Shown here: positions 15,300 through 23,849 of the stretch, piece after piece | Layout of the letters: each line of letters starts with the position of its first letter | Numbering within the stretch: position 1 is the stretch's first letter | Source: Clostridium cuniculi | GTDB taxonomy: Bacteria; Bacillota; Clostridia; Clostridiales; Clostridiaceae | Assembly (NCBI RefSeq): GCF_004353185.1 | Contig: NZ_SMUS01000036.1 | Location: 1 to 42,063, forward strand | Length of the DNA stretch: 42,063 nucleotides | Reading direction: 5' to 3' | Notes under the pieces: model-generated | Database searches by the model: none | Seen by the model: only the letters and a program-made list of their open reading frames with translations | What the model was told of the DNA's origin: nothing | Translations under genes and position numbers: made by a program

Positions 15300-16029
15300 T
15301 TATATATTAGCTATGGCTTTATTAGTATCTTCTATATCAGCATCAGCAGTTAATGTTTATGCTGATACTATTAATAATATCAATAGTAGAGCTATAATAA
15401 CTGATTCTGTTGTAATAGATAAAGAAGATAGTGGAAGTACATTAGTGCCAGGAGATATACTTGAAGAAGTAAAAAGTGGAACTGGTAGTATTACAATAAC
15501 TTTATCTGATACTGAAGATAATAGAGATAAAGGTAATGTGAAATTTGGATTATCTAAAGTAGCTGATGTTATAAATGGAGAATATAAAGTATTAACTCAA
15601 TATGAAGCAGTAAATATAGATTTAAATAATATAAAAACTGCTACAGATTTGGAATTAGCAGCTAACTTATTTAAGAAGGTAGTAAGTACAGATAATATAT
15701 TAACAACTGATAAAAATGGAAAATGTACTATAGATGATTTAGATGTAGGAGTATATTTGCTATATGCAACAGATATTTCAAACTATGAAAACATAACACC
15801 ATTTTTAGTATCAATTCCATCTTGGAATGAAGCTGATAAAACTATGTCTTATGACATAAATGTTATTCCCAAACATACTAAGATTATAGAAGAAGAAAAA
15901 CCTAAAGTACCAGCAACAGGATATGATAATAAAGCTTATTTATATCTAGGGGTAGGGACTTGTTTATTAATAGGTAGCAGTATTTTATTTTTTGGAGTAG
16001 GGAAGAAAAAGAAAAAATGCGAAAAGTAA
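15280..16029 (+). CDS. Minor (basal) pilin with VPATG sorting signal
   Basis: A 249-residue protein. The start is ATG 15280 with AAAGGAGA at 15263-15270. The signal peptide is at 1-27 (SASAVNVYA). A single pilin N-terminal-like domain follows (FGLSKVADVINGEYKVLTQYEAVN...DDLDVGVYLLYATDISNYENITPFLVSIP). VPATG at 210-214, a hydrophobic helix and GKKKKKCEK end the protein. Small pilins of this shape usually terminate and anchor the pilus at its base. The signal differs from LPXTG at position 1. It overlaps the next sortase by 13 nt, so translation is coupled. Confidence 0.8.
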   Translation: MKLRKINYILAMALLVSSISASAVNVYADTINNINSRAIITDSVVIDKEDSGSTLVPGDILEEVKSGTGSITITLSDTEDNRDKGNVKFGLSKVADVINGEYKVLTQYEAVNIDLNNIKTATDLELAANLFKKVVSTDNILTTDKNGKCTIDDLDVGVYLLYATDISNYENITPFLVSIPSWNEADKTMSYDINVIPKHTKIIEEEKPKVPATGYDNKAYLYLGVGTCLLIGSSILFFGVGKKKKKCEK

Positions 16030-16751
16030 TAGCAAGTATATTATTAATAGTATCAATAGTGTTTCTATATAAGGGGTTTGTTGAATTTAGATATATGATA
16101 TCAAATAAAGCTAAAAATCAAAGTCTTAGAGAAGTAGCAACAAGTGAAGTTGTTAATGATCCATTAGATAGAATTATAGACTTTGAGAAATTAAACAGTA
16201 TAAATAAAGATATAAAGGCATGGATTTATGTTCCTGGAACAAAAATTGATTATCCTATATTGGTTGGAGAGTCTGATGAAGAATATCTATATAATGATAT
16301 GAATAAAGAATATACTCCTTTAGGTTCAATATTTTCTTATAGTGGAACAAACTTTACAAAAGGGAATACATTTATTTTTGGGCATAATATGGCTAGTAGT
16401 CAAATGTTCGGTGAACTTAGAAAATATATAGATAAAGATTTTTTGAAAGAGCATAGATATTTATATATTTATACGGAAAGAAAAGCTATGAAGTGTGATA
16501 TATTTTCAATTTTTATAACAAATGAAAATGATGATATATTTAATGGAGAATATGAACTTGGAACGGTAGAGTATGTATCGTTAATTGAAGAGTTAAATAA
16601 AAGAAATAAGTATAGTGAATATAGTTTAGAGGAATCAAGTATTAATTATTCAACAAGCCAAATATTTAACTTAATAACTTGTTATGGAGCTGAAGGTACA
16701 ACTGAAAGATTAGTTGTAAATGGAATAGTAGAAGAAGAAAAAATAAGATAA
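16017..16751 (+). CDS. srtB: Class B sortase
   Basis: A 244-residue sortase. It has one N-terminal membrane helix (VIASILLIVSIVFLYKGF) and no C-terminal helix. DYPILVGESDEEYL, GSIFSYSGTNF and NTFIFGHNM with His123, then LITCYGAEGTTERLVV with Cys222 and Arg231, are class B features. Class B enzymes anchor single proteins and some pilus bases to the wall. Being last in the operon and overlapping the minor pilin, it may do the final wall attachment through VPATG. That substrate match is inferred. Confidence 0.88.
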   Translation: MRKVIASILLIVSIVFLYKGFVEFRYMISNKAKNQSLREVATSEVVNDPLDRIIDFEKLNSINKDIKAWIYVPGTKIDYPILVGESDEEYLYNDMNKEYTPLGSIFSYSGTNFTKGNTFIFGHNMASSQMFGELRKYIDKDFLKEHRYLYIYTERKAMKCDIFSIFITNENDDIFNGEYELGTVEYVSLIEELNKRNKYSEYSLEESSINYSTSQIFNLITCYGAEGTTERLVVNGIVEEEKIR

Positions 16752-16764
16752 ATAATAATATAAG

Positions 16765-16790
16765 GGTGTTCCCTGGGAACACCTTTTTAT
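16765..16790 (+). terminator. Terminator of the pilus operon (GTGTTCCC family)
   Basis: GGTGTTCCC pairs with GGGAACACC around T, followed by TTTTTATT. It is a strong terminator related to the other GTGTTCCC hairpins. Confidence 0.85.
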
Positions 16791-16877
16791 TATTCAGTAA
16801 ATTAAATAAAGCAAGTATTTTAATGCTTATTTTATTTAATTTACTCAATCAAAGTAATATAAAAAAGGAGGATTTGT

Positions 16878-16973
16878 ATGTTTTTAATGTTGGTAGTTTT
16901 ATTTTTATTAGGGTTTTCAGCATTTGCTTGTGCAATTGTTGGAACGAGAGCTGGTAAAAGGCGATACGATTAA
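16878..16973 (+). CDS. 31-residue membrane microprotein
   Basis: ATG 16878 lies 7 nt after a perfect AAAAAAGGAGG. The peptide MFLMLVVLFLLGFSAFACAI, then VGTRAGKRRYD, is one hydrophobic helix with a short basic tail. A Cys after FSAFA could be lipid-modified, but the signal-like part is too short to be sure. It stands alone between the pilus and transfer operons. It may be a membrane modulator; nothing closer can be said. Confidence 0.5.
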   Translation: MFLMLVVLFLLGFSAFACAIVGTRAGKRRYD

Positions 16974-17087
16974 TTAATATTTTTTTAGAAAGGATATACG
17001 ATAGGGGTCAAATAAGTAAAATAAATTTATTTTATTTATTATTATAAGATGTATGGAAGTTAAAAAATATTATAGATAATTTTAAAA

Positions 17088-17108
17088 GTGTTCCCGAGGA
17101 ACACTTTT
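17088..17108 (+). terminator. GTGTTCCCGAGGAACAC hairpin just before a gene
   Basis: The stem GTGTTCC/GGAACAC with loop CGA is flanked by AAAA and TTTT (17084-17108). The GGAGG of the next gene starts 10 nt later, so read-through here controls that gene. Confidence 0.65.
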
Positions 17109-17126
17109 GTTATGGAGGTTTTTGAA

Positions 17127-17501
17127 GTGGATAGAACAGAAATTTCAATAGGAGTAAGATTAATGAGGGAAACATTAATTGACTTAGAGAGATATATAGT
17201 AAGTGAAGGATTGCATAGATATAGGATAAAACCTTCACAAGTAGCAACAATGATTGTAAAGGATTGGTTAAATAAACCTATTTTAGATAAATCTAAATTG
17301 ATATATGGAAGAATTAACAATGAGCCTAAGATAAGTAGATTAACAGTAAAACTTTTAGAGGAAGAAAATATTAAACTTTACGAAATATATGTTAAAGAAT
17401 ATATAAGAGAGTGTTCATCTGTTAACGTGCTAATATACAATATAATTTTACAATTTTTAGAGAATAAAGGAACACTAAGTATATTAGATGAATTAAAATA
17501 G
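17127..17501 (+). CDS. Putative DNA-binding protein with two RHH-like halves
   Basis: A 124-residue protein. The start is GTG 17127, 8 nt after TGGAGG. An in-frame GTG at 17088 is within the hairpin. Each half looks like a strand followed by two helices: ISIGVRLMRETLIDLERYIV...PSQVATMIVKDWL at about 4-46, and SRLTVKLLEEENIKLYEIYV...VNVLIYNIILQFL at about 68-113. Tandem ribbon-helix-helix folds would suit a transfer-operon regulator or an oriT accessory protein. The place just before the type IV secretion genes fits, but the family was not recognised. Confidence 0.5.
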   Translation: MDRTEISIGVRLMRETLIDLERYIVSEGLHRYRIKPSQVATMIVKDWLNKPILDKSKLIYGRINNEPKISRLTVKLLEEENIKLYEIYVKEYIRECSSVNVLIYNIILQFLENKGTLSILDELK

Positions 17502-17661
17502 GTTTGTAATATTACAAGTAATTTATCAAAGGTATAGTAATATTAGAAAAATTTTTCAAAGTGTAAAGGGTGTTCCCGAAGGACATCTTTTTATAAATAT
17601 TTTACAAAAGAACTTCTGACAGGCAATAGCCGAGAGTTTTTTTGCGAGAGGAGGTGAGTGT
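17502..17661 (+). promoter_or_regulatory. Leader region of the type IV secretion operon
   Basis: It contains a copy of the dispersed element TAATATTACAAGTAA at 17507-17521. A GTGTTCCC-type hairpin lies at 17569-17587, with G-U pairs and TTTTT after it. Near 17608-17642 there is another hairpin-like stretch (GGCAATAGCC) ending in seven T. The ribosome site GAGGAGGTGAG is at 17648-17658. Two consecutive terminator-like structures suggest the operon is controlled by termination. Confidence 0.5.
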
Positions 17662-18144
17662 ATGCTAGGAGATGAAGTAGGAAATAAAGCAATAGGGGTT
17701 ACTGTAAAAGCATCACAGATTACAGCTAAATTAGTATTAGAGGTGATTAGATCTATAGCAAATGATAAATATAAGGTTGTTAATGGAAAGCAGAGTTTAA
17801 AAGAGTTGAACAAAAAGGGAAAAGCTTTAGAAAATGTAAATATAGATAAAGCTGATTTAAAAGCAATTCAAAGGCAGCTAAAAAAAGATGGAATTGATTT
17901 TGCAATAAAAAAGGATTCTTATAATGAAGTTTTCAACCTATATTTTAAGGGGCAAGACATCAGCCAAATTGAAAAAATATTTAAGGATTATGCAAGTAAA
18001 AATTTTAAGGATTTTAAGAGAGATGAAAGAAAGGAAGTTAAGGAGGTTGTAAAAGAAGCTAAAGTAAAAGCTGAAGAGCATAATAAGGAAGTAGAGCTTA
18101 ATAAAAATGAAAAACAATTTGTTAAAGATAGAGGGGATAGATAA
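17662..18144 (+). CDS. pcfB: PcfB-like (DUF3801) transfer protein with shared C-terminal tail
   Basis: A 160-residue cytoplasmic protein. PcfB-type proteins work with the coupling protein to dock the relaxosome. Family-like segments are KGKALENVNIDKADLKAIQRQLKK at about 53-75 (split here by position) and NLYFKGQDISQIEKIFKDY at 92-110. Residues 125-144 (EVKEVVKEAKVKAEEHNKE) match the tail found on the toxin, the ArdC-like protein and its neighbour, though the copy is less exact. The stop codon overlaps the start of the coupling protein gene by one base. Confidence 0.7.
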   Translation: MLGDEVGNKAIGVTVKASQITAKLVLEVIRSIANDKYKVVNGKQSLKELNKKGKALENVNIDKADLKAIQRQLKKDGIDFAIKKDSYNEVFNLYFKGQDISQIEKIFKDYASKNFKDFKRDERKEVKEVVKEAKVKAEEHNKEVELNKNEKQFVKDRGDR

Positions 18145-19898
18145 TGAAAAAAGAAAAATTAATATTCACTTCTATAGCATCAATAATAGTATTTTATATA
18201 TTTAATAGAATAGCTTTTTTGTATCAAAGTTTAGAAGGGGATATACTTACCAAAATTAATTTTATTATGGATAATTTGAGTAAATCTATCCTGGAAAACA
18301 TATTTTTTATAGATAAAACACCAGAATCCATATTGATAGGTCTAGTTGGATTGATAGGTGTTTTTTTAGTGGTTTTATATAATTCTTTTACAAGAAATAA
18401 TAGATTAGAAGGTAAGGAGCATGGTTCAGCAGAATGGGGAAGTGCGACTGATATAAAACCTTTTATAGATAAGAATTATGAAAAAAATATGTTACTAACT
18501 GAAAGTGAAAGAATATCAATAGATACAAGAAAAACATTGCGAAATAATAATATTCTTGTTGTAGGTGGTTCAGGTTCGGGGAAAACAAGATTTTTTGTTA
18601 AACCTAATTTAATGCAGTTACACACATCTTATGTAATAACTGATCCTAAAGGGACTTTATTACCTGAATGTGGAAAGATGTTATTGGATGCAGATTATAA
18701 TTTAAAGTATTTCAATACAATAGATTTCTCTAAATCTATGCACTATAACCCGTTTGAATATATAAGAAAAGAAAAAGATATTTTAAAATTAGTAAACACA
18801 ATAATATTAAATACTAGTGGAGAAGGTGAAAAATGCAAAGAGGACTTTTGGATAAAAGCTGAAAGATTGTTATATCAAGCTTTAGTAGGATATATATATT
18901 ATGAATTACCCAAAGAAGATAGAAATTTTAGCACTTTACTGTATTTATTAAATCAAATGGAAGCTAAAGAGGATAATGAAGAATTTAAAAATCCTATAGA
19001 TATAATATTTGAAGATTTAGAAAGTAAAGATGAAGGTCATTTTGCAGTAAGACAATATAAAAAATATAAACAAGCTGCTGGTAAAACAGCTAAATCAATA
19101 TTAATTAGTTGTGGTGCTAGGTTATCACCTTTTGATATTAAAGAGCTTAGAGAAATAACAGAGTATGATGAACTAGAACTAGATACTTTGGGAGATAACA
19201 AACAAGCTTTATTTATTATTATAGATGATACAGATAGTACATTTAATTTTTTAGTTGCTATTTTATATACTCAAATGTTTAATGTCCTATGTAATAAAGC
19301 AGATAACGAGTATAAAGGAAGATTACCAGTTCATGTTAGATGTCTTTTAGATGAGTTTGCTAATATAGGTCAAATTCCTTCATTTGAAAAATTAATAGCA
19401 ACTGTAAGAAGTAGAGAGATATCAGTAGTTCCTATAGTTCAAAATATGGCTCAAATAAAAGGATTGTATAAAGAACAAGCGGGAACTATTGTAGGTAACT
19501 GTGATACTACCCTATTCTTAGGAAGTGGGGAGGAAGAAACACAAAAATCTATATCAGCTAGAGTAGGTAAAACAACTATTGACCATACTGCAATAAATAT
19601 AAGTAAAGGGCAATCAGGAAGTTTATCATTAAATAATCAAATTATAGCAAGGGATTTAATAACGCCAGCAGAAGTTGGGTTGCTAAAGACAGATGAATGT
19701 TTACTTTTTATAAGAGGAGTAAAGCCTTTTAAATCAAAGAAATTTAAAATAGAAAAGCATAAAAGATATAAGGAATTAGCTGATTATAGTGAAGATAATA
19801 GATATGATGTTTTAAAAGAAAAAAATAAAGATATTTTAGATGAAAAAACTGAAATTAAAGAAATTGAATTAACTGAAGAAATAAATAATTTAGTATAA
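18144..19898 (+). CDS. VirD4/PcfC-type coupling protein ATPase
   Basis: A 584-residue type IV coupling protein that would recruit the relaxase-DNA complex and protein substrates to the secretion channel. Two membrane helices lie at about 7-27 and 62-82. HGSAEWG at 93-99 is a typical signature after the membrane part. Walker A GGSGSGKT is at 141-148, with YVITDPKG soon after. Walker B and its surroundings are CLLDEFANIG, followed by a QNMAQ motif and TTLFLGSGEEET. The C-terminus is acidic. The length is usual for Gram-positive T4CPs. Confidence 0.93.
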   Translation: MKKEKLIFTSIASIIVFYIFNRIAFLYQSLEGDILTKINFIMDNLSKSILENIFFIDKTPESILIGLVGLIGVFLVVLYNSFTRNNRLEGKEHGSAEWGSATDIKPFIDKNYEKNMLLTESERISIDTRKTLRNNNILVVGGSGSGKTRFFVKPNLMQLHTSYVITDPKGTLLPECGKMLLDADYNLKYFNTIDFSKSMHYNPFEYIRKEKDILKLVNTIILNTSGEGEKCKEDFWIKAERLLYQALVGYIYYELPKEDRNFSTLLYLLNQMEAKEDNEEFKNPIDIIFEDLESKDEGHFAVRQYKKYKQAAGKTAKSILISCGARLSPFDIKELREITEYDELELDTLGDNKQALFIIIDDTDSTFNFLVAILYTQMFNVLCNKADNEYKGRLPVHVRCLLDEFANIGQIPSFEKLIATVRSREISVVPIVQNMAQIKGLYKEQAGTIVGNCDTTLFLGSGEEETQKSISARVGKTTIDHTAINISKGQSGSLSLNNQIIARDLITPAEVGLLKTDECLLFIRGVKPFKSKKFKIEKHKRYKELADYSEDNRYDVLKEKNKDILDEKTEIKEIELTEEINNLV

Positions 19899-19914
19899 AA
19901 AAGGAGAGATAAAA

Positions 19915-20118
19915 ATGGACGTAATGAATCAAGTTTTACAAATAATAATTAAGTTCTGTACTATAGGTGGAGGACTTTGGTGTGTTTGGGGAGTAATTGT
20001 TTTAGCAGGAGCATTAAAGGATAAAAATGGACCAGCTTTACAAGGTGGGATATGGCAAATAGTAGGTGGAGGAATGATAGTTGTAGCTGCACAATTATTT
20101 TCATCTGTTGTTGGCTAA
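19915..20118 (+). CDS. Small two-helix membrane protein, pilin-like (VirB2-like position)
   Basis: A 67-residue hydrophobic protein with two membrane helices (about 15-32 and 44-64) joined by the loop ALKDKNGPALQGG. Such small proteins lie between the coupling protein and VirB6-like genes in Firmicute conjugation operons (Maff2/TrbC-like). ATG 19915 follows AAGGAGAG. The pilin-like role is inferred from size and position. Confidence 0.65.
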   Translation: MDVMNQVLQIIIKFCTIGGGLWCVWGVIVLAGALKDKNGPALQGGIWQIVGGGMIVVAAQLFSSVVG

Positions 20119-20149
20119 AAAAATTAAAAGTATTTAATAGGAGGATATT

Positions 20150-20983
20150 ATGGAAGAATGGATTGTAAATACGATAATAAACATGATTACGAATGTTACA
20201 TCTGTTGGGAGTGATCTAATAAAAACTCCTGAAGAATTCAATGCCACAATCTATACAGGGATTTTAAACATTCAAAAAAATATAATAACTCCAATAGCAT
20301 TAGTAATTCTAGCAATATTTTTATTGCTAGAATTGCAAAGTATAACCACAAGAACAGACACTATGGGTGAAAGGGGATTTGAAATCCCCTTTAAAATAAT
20401 GATTAAGTTTATAATATGTAAAACTGCGTTAGATATGACACCTTTAATTTTATCAGCAATATTCAATGTATCGCAAGAAATTATTGTAGGTATAAACGGA
20501 ATATTTTCAGGGAGTGGAGGACTTGATATTGGAAGTGCTAGAGAAACAATAGAGCAGTTGGTTAGTAATGCAGATTTTTTAGAGAAAGTTTTAATTATGA
20601 TAAATGTAGTTATAATAAATACTATTTCGTTTATTAGCAATATATTAATAACTGCAATAATATATGGAAGAATGATAGAAATGTATGTCTTTATAGGAAT
20701 AGCACCATTACCTATGGCTACTATACCTAATGCAGAGCAGAGTTCAATTGCAAAAAACTTTTTAAAATCTTTTACTGCGGTATCTATACAAGGAGTTTTG
20801 ATGTGTATTTCAATTGCAATAATGGGAATTTTATTTAGTGGAATAGTAACAATAGATCCTTCAAATATAGATTCAACAAATTTATTGAGTTTGTTATGGG
20901 AATGTACTGGATATTCAATTATAACAGTATTTGCATTATTAAGTAGTGGTAAATGGGCTAAGTCAATTTGCAATGCTATGTAA
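20150..20983 (+). CDS. VirB6/TrbL-like polytopic membrane protein
   Basis: A 277-residue inner membrane channel component. At least five hydrophobic segments can be seen: about 42-60, 83-110, 147-185, 212-232 and 246-265. The segment EFNATIYTGILNIQKNIITPIALVILAIFLLLE and later GRMIEMYVFIGIAPLPMATIP match the TrbL/VirB6-like proteins of clostridial transfer operons. AGGAGG at 20141-20146 precedes ATG 20150 closely. It lies between the pilin-like and PrgI genes. Confidence 0.8.
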   Translation: MEEWIVNTIINMITNVTSVGSDLIKTPEEFNATIYTGILNIQKNIITPIALVILAIFLLLELQSITTRTDTMGERGFEIPFKIMIKFIICKTALDMTPLILSAIFNVSQEIIVGINGIFSGSGGLDIGSARETIEQLVSNADFLEKVLIMINVVIINTISFISNILITAIIYGRMIEMYVFIGIAPLPMATIPNAEQSSIAKNFLKSFTAVSIQGVLMCISIAIMGILFSGIVTIDPSNIDSTNLLSLLWECTGYSIITVFALLSSGKWAKSICNAM

Positions 20984-20995
20984 GGGGGAACTAGA

Positions 20996-21499
20996 ATGTC
21001 AGTAGAAGTAAGAATACCTAAAGAGATAACAGAATATCAAGAAAAAATAATGTTTGGTTTAAGTGTTAGACAGTTGGTATGTTCACTTATTGCAATTGTT
21101 ATAAGTGTACCAAGTTATATTTTTTTAATGAATAAAATAGGACAAGAATTAACTGGATATATAGTAATAATAGAAGTTGTGCCATTAATAGCAATAGGTT
21201 ACTTGAAACCAAAAGGATTAAAATTTGAAAAAGTTTTGATAATGTTTTTGAAACATCAATTTGGAAAATCAAAAAGGAATTACAAGACAGTAGTTCAAGT
21301 TGATTTATTGGAAGGAGGATATGAAAGTGATATTAAGAAAAAAACAACCCAAAAGTCAATTAGAAGAAAGGTTAAAGAAGAAAGAGAATATAAAGGCTTT
21401 GAACCAAGCAAAAAAGATAGAGAAAGAAAATTCAAAGAAATTAAGAAACAAATTAAAGGGGCAAAACGAGATTTCAGACAGAGAAAGAAAGGTAGATAA
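20996..21499 (+). CDS. prgI: PrgI-family (VirB3-like) transfer protein with basic extension
   Basis: A 167-residue protein. Residues 1-100 are the PrgI domain: VEVRIPKEITEYQEKIMFGLSVRQL, two membrane helices at about 25-62, then KPKGLKFEKVL. Residues 105-167 are a Lys/Arg-rich extension (RRKVKEEREYKGF...KKGR). The extension overlaps the VirB4 start by about 170 nt in another frame. PrgI partners VirB4 at the channel base. Confidence 0.85.
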   Translation: MSVEVRIPKEITEYQEKIMFGLSVRQLVCSLIAIVISVPSYIFLMNKIGQELTGYIVIIEVVPLIAIGYLKPKGLKFEKVLIMFLKHQFGKSKRNYKTVVQVDLLEGGYESDIKKKTTQKSIRRKVKEEREYKGFEPSKKDRERKFKEIKKQIKGAKRDFRQRKKGR

Positions 21500-23849
21500 A
21501 AACTTTCTTAAATCTTTAAAAGTTCCAGCAACAGTTCAAAACACTATAAGATATAATAGAATGTTTGAAGATGGAGTTTGTGATGTTGAGGGTGGAATAT
21601 ATTCAAAAACTATAAAATTTTCAGATATAAATTATCAAATTGCTAAAAGAGATGATCAAATAGATATATTCTCTAGGTACTGTGAGTTCTTAAATTATTT
21701 TGATCCAAGTATTAATGTTCAAATTACTATAAATAATAGAAGAATAGACCAGGAGGATTTTAAAAAGAGAATTTTATTATATACGCCTAAAAAGGATGAT
21801 GGATTGAATAAATATAGGTATGAGTATAATCAGATGCTTATAGATAAGGCTTTAAAAGGGCAAAATGGTATAATAAGAGAGAAATATCTTACTTTCTCTT
21901 GCGAAGCAAGTAACTATGAACAGGGAGTACAAATTTTATCAAGAATAGAGGCTGATGTACAAGCAAACATGAAAAGATTAGGGTGTATAAACTCGGTTCT
22001 TTCAGGAAGTGAAAGATGTGAATTTATACACTCTATTTTTAATCCTGATGAACCATATAAATTTGAATATGAATACTTACTTGAAAATAGTTTAAGTACA
22101 AAAGATTTTATAGCACCCGATAGTTTTGACTTTAAAGATAAGAGAAGTTTTGAATTTGGCAATAGATATGGACAAGTTGTATATTTAAAAGATTTACCTT
22201 CTGATTTATCTGATAAGCTATTAAGTGAACTTTCAGACTTAAATTGCGATTTAACAATTAATCTACATATAAATAGAGTTTCACAAGATAAAGCTTTGGA
22301 TTTAGTTAAGAGTAAAATTGCATTTATGGAACAACAAAAAATAGATGAACAGAAAAAAGCTATAAAAGCTGGATATGATCCCGAGATGATACCGCATGAA
22401 CTTAAATTTAGTTTACTTGAAGCTAATGAATTATTAGATGATTTATTAAATAAAAATCAAGGTATGTTTAAAAATACAATTTTAATATTTACTTCAGGAA
22501 AAACAAAGGAAGAGTTAGAAGAAAATATTTATCAAATATCATCAATTTGCAGAAAGAACAATTGTAAAATAGGATATTTAGATTATCTTCAGGAGGAAGG
22601 GATTAATTCAACTTTAATTCTAGGGAAAAATTATGTTGATATAAAGAGAACATTAACTACTGCTTCTACAGGTATATTTGTTCCTTTTACCACTCAAGAA
22701 TTGTTCCATAATAATGGGACTTATTATGGGTGTAATTCATTAAGTAAGAATTTGATTTTAGTAAATAGAAAAAATCTTAAAACTGCAAATGGATTTATTT
22801 TAGGTTCTTCAGGTTCGGGAAAATCTTTAGCAGCTAAAAGAGAAATTGCAAATGTACTTTTAAGTACAAATGATGATGTAATAGTAATAGATCCTGAAAG
22901 AGAATATACTCCATTAGCTAAGGGAATTGATAATGATGTTAAAACTAATGGTTTTTATGGAGAAGTAATAAAAATATCTGCTGGAAGTAATAATTTTATT
23001 AATCCATTTGATATAAATTTAGATTATGCAGACGATGATAACCCAATATCATTAAAATCAGAGTTTATATTATCTTTATGTGAAATACTTATAGGGGGAA
23101 GATATGGATTATCTTCAGCTCATAAAACTATAATAGACAGAACTGTTTTATTAACTTATGAAAAATATTTTAATAACCCTAAGAAGGAAGATGTACCAAC
23201 ATTAAAAACATTTTATAGTAATTTAGTAGAACAACCAGAGCCTGAAGCAAATGATTTAGCACTTGCTTTAGAGATTTATATAAATGGTAGTTTAAGTGTA
23301 TTTTCACATCATACCAATATAGATATTAATAATAGATTTGTAGTATTCGATACTAAAGATTTAGGTAAGCAGTTAAATACTATAGGAATGTTAGTGGTGT
23401 TAGACCAAATATGGAATAGGATAACTCAAAATAGAAAAATAGGTAGAAGAACTTGGATATATATAGATGAAATATACTTACTTTTCAAAAATGAATATTC
23501 AGATAACTATTTATTTGAATTATGGAAAAGAGCAAGAAAGTGGGGAGCCATTCCAACTGGAATAACTCAAAATGTTGAAGATTTATTACGAAGTGATAAT
23601 GCAAGAAGTATGTTATCCAATAGTGAGTTTATATATATGTTAAATCAGGCTTCTTCTGATAGAGATGAACTGGCACATTTATTAAATATATCAGACCAAC
23701 AATTAAACTATGTTACTAATTCAGATCCAGGACATGGATTGATATTTGCAGGAAATGCAATAATACCATTTGAAGATGATTTCCCTAAGAAAACAGAACT
23801 TTACAAAATGCTTACTACTAAGATTGAAGAAGTAACAGCGGGTGTTTAA
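21327..23849 (+). CDS. virB4: VirB4/TraE-type conjugation ATPase
   Basis: An 840-residue ATPase that powers the type IV secretion channel. GTG 21327 is chosen because GGAGG at 21314-21318 is 8 nt away, while ATG 21321 is only 2 nt away. Residues 1-60 are Lys-rich. The family core starts at KVPATVQNTIRYNRMFEDGV. Walker A (GSSGSGKS) is at about 492-499, with VIDPEREY after it. Walker B is WIYIDEIYLLF near 711. The last part has ITQNVEDLL and NLLNISDQ-type segments usual for VirB4. Its stop shares one base with the next ATG. Confidence 0.92.
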   Translation: MILRKKQPKSQLEERLKKKENIKALNQAKKIEKENSKKLRNKLKGQNEISDRERKVDKNFLKSLKVPATVQNTIRYNRMFEDGVCDVEGGIYSKTIKFSDINYQIAKRDDQIDIFSRYCEFLNYFDPSINVQITINNRRIDQEDFKKRILLYTPKKDDGLNKYRYEYNQMLIDKALKGQNGIIREKYLTFSCEASNYEQGVQILSRIEADVQANMKRLGCINSVLSGSERCEFIHSIFNPDEPYKFEYEYLLENSLSTKDFIAPDSFDFKDKRSFEFGNRYGQVVYLKDLPSDLSDKLLSELSDLNCDLTINLHINRVSQDKALDLVKSKIAFMEQQKIDEQKKAIKAGYDPEMIPHELKFSLLEANELLDDLLNKNQGMFKNTILIFTSGKTKEELEENIYQISSICRKNNCKIGYLDYLQEEGINSTLILGKNYVDIKRTLTTASTGIFVPFTTQELFHNNGTYYGCNSLSKNLILVNRKNLKTANGFILGSSGSGKSLAAKREIANVLLSTNDDVIVIDPEREYTPLAKGIDNDVKTNGFYGEVIKISAGSNNFINPFDINLDYADDDNPISLKSEFILSLCEILIGGRYGLSSAHKTIIDRTVLLTYEKYFNNPKKEDVPTLKTFYSNLVEQPEPEANDLALALEIYINGSLSVFSHHTNIDINNRFVVFDTKDLGKQLNTIGMLVVLDQIWNRITQNRKIGRRTWIYIDEIYLLFKNEYSDNYLFELWKRARKWGAIPTGITQNVEDLLRSDNARSMLSNSEFIYMLNQASSDRDELAHLLNISDQQLNYVTNSDPGHGLIFAGNAIIPFEDDFPKKTELYKMLTTKIEEVTAGV

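Noticed and set aside
17021..17034. AAATAAATTTATTT palindrome as an operator
   Set aside because: It is simple AT sequence that occurs often by chance at this composition.
17088..17126. Upstream GTG and ATG starts for the RHH-like gene
   Set aside because: GTG 17088 is inside the hairpin and ATG 17112 overlaps the GGAGG; GTG 17127 has the correct spacing.
20272..20973. Minus-strand open frame of 233 codons opposite the VirB6-like gene
   Set aside because: It lies fully under a well-supported membrane protein gene in the right operon order; the hydrophobicity simply reflects the other strand.
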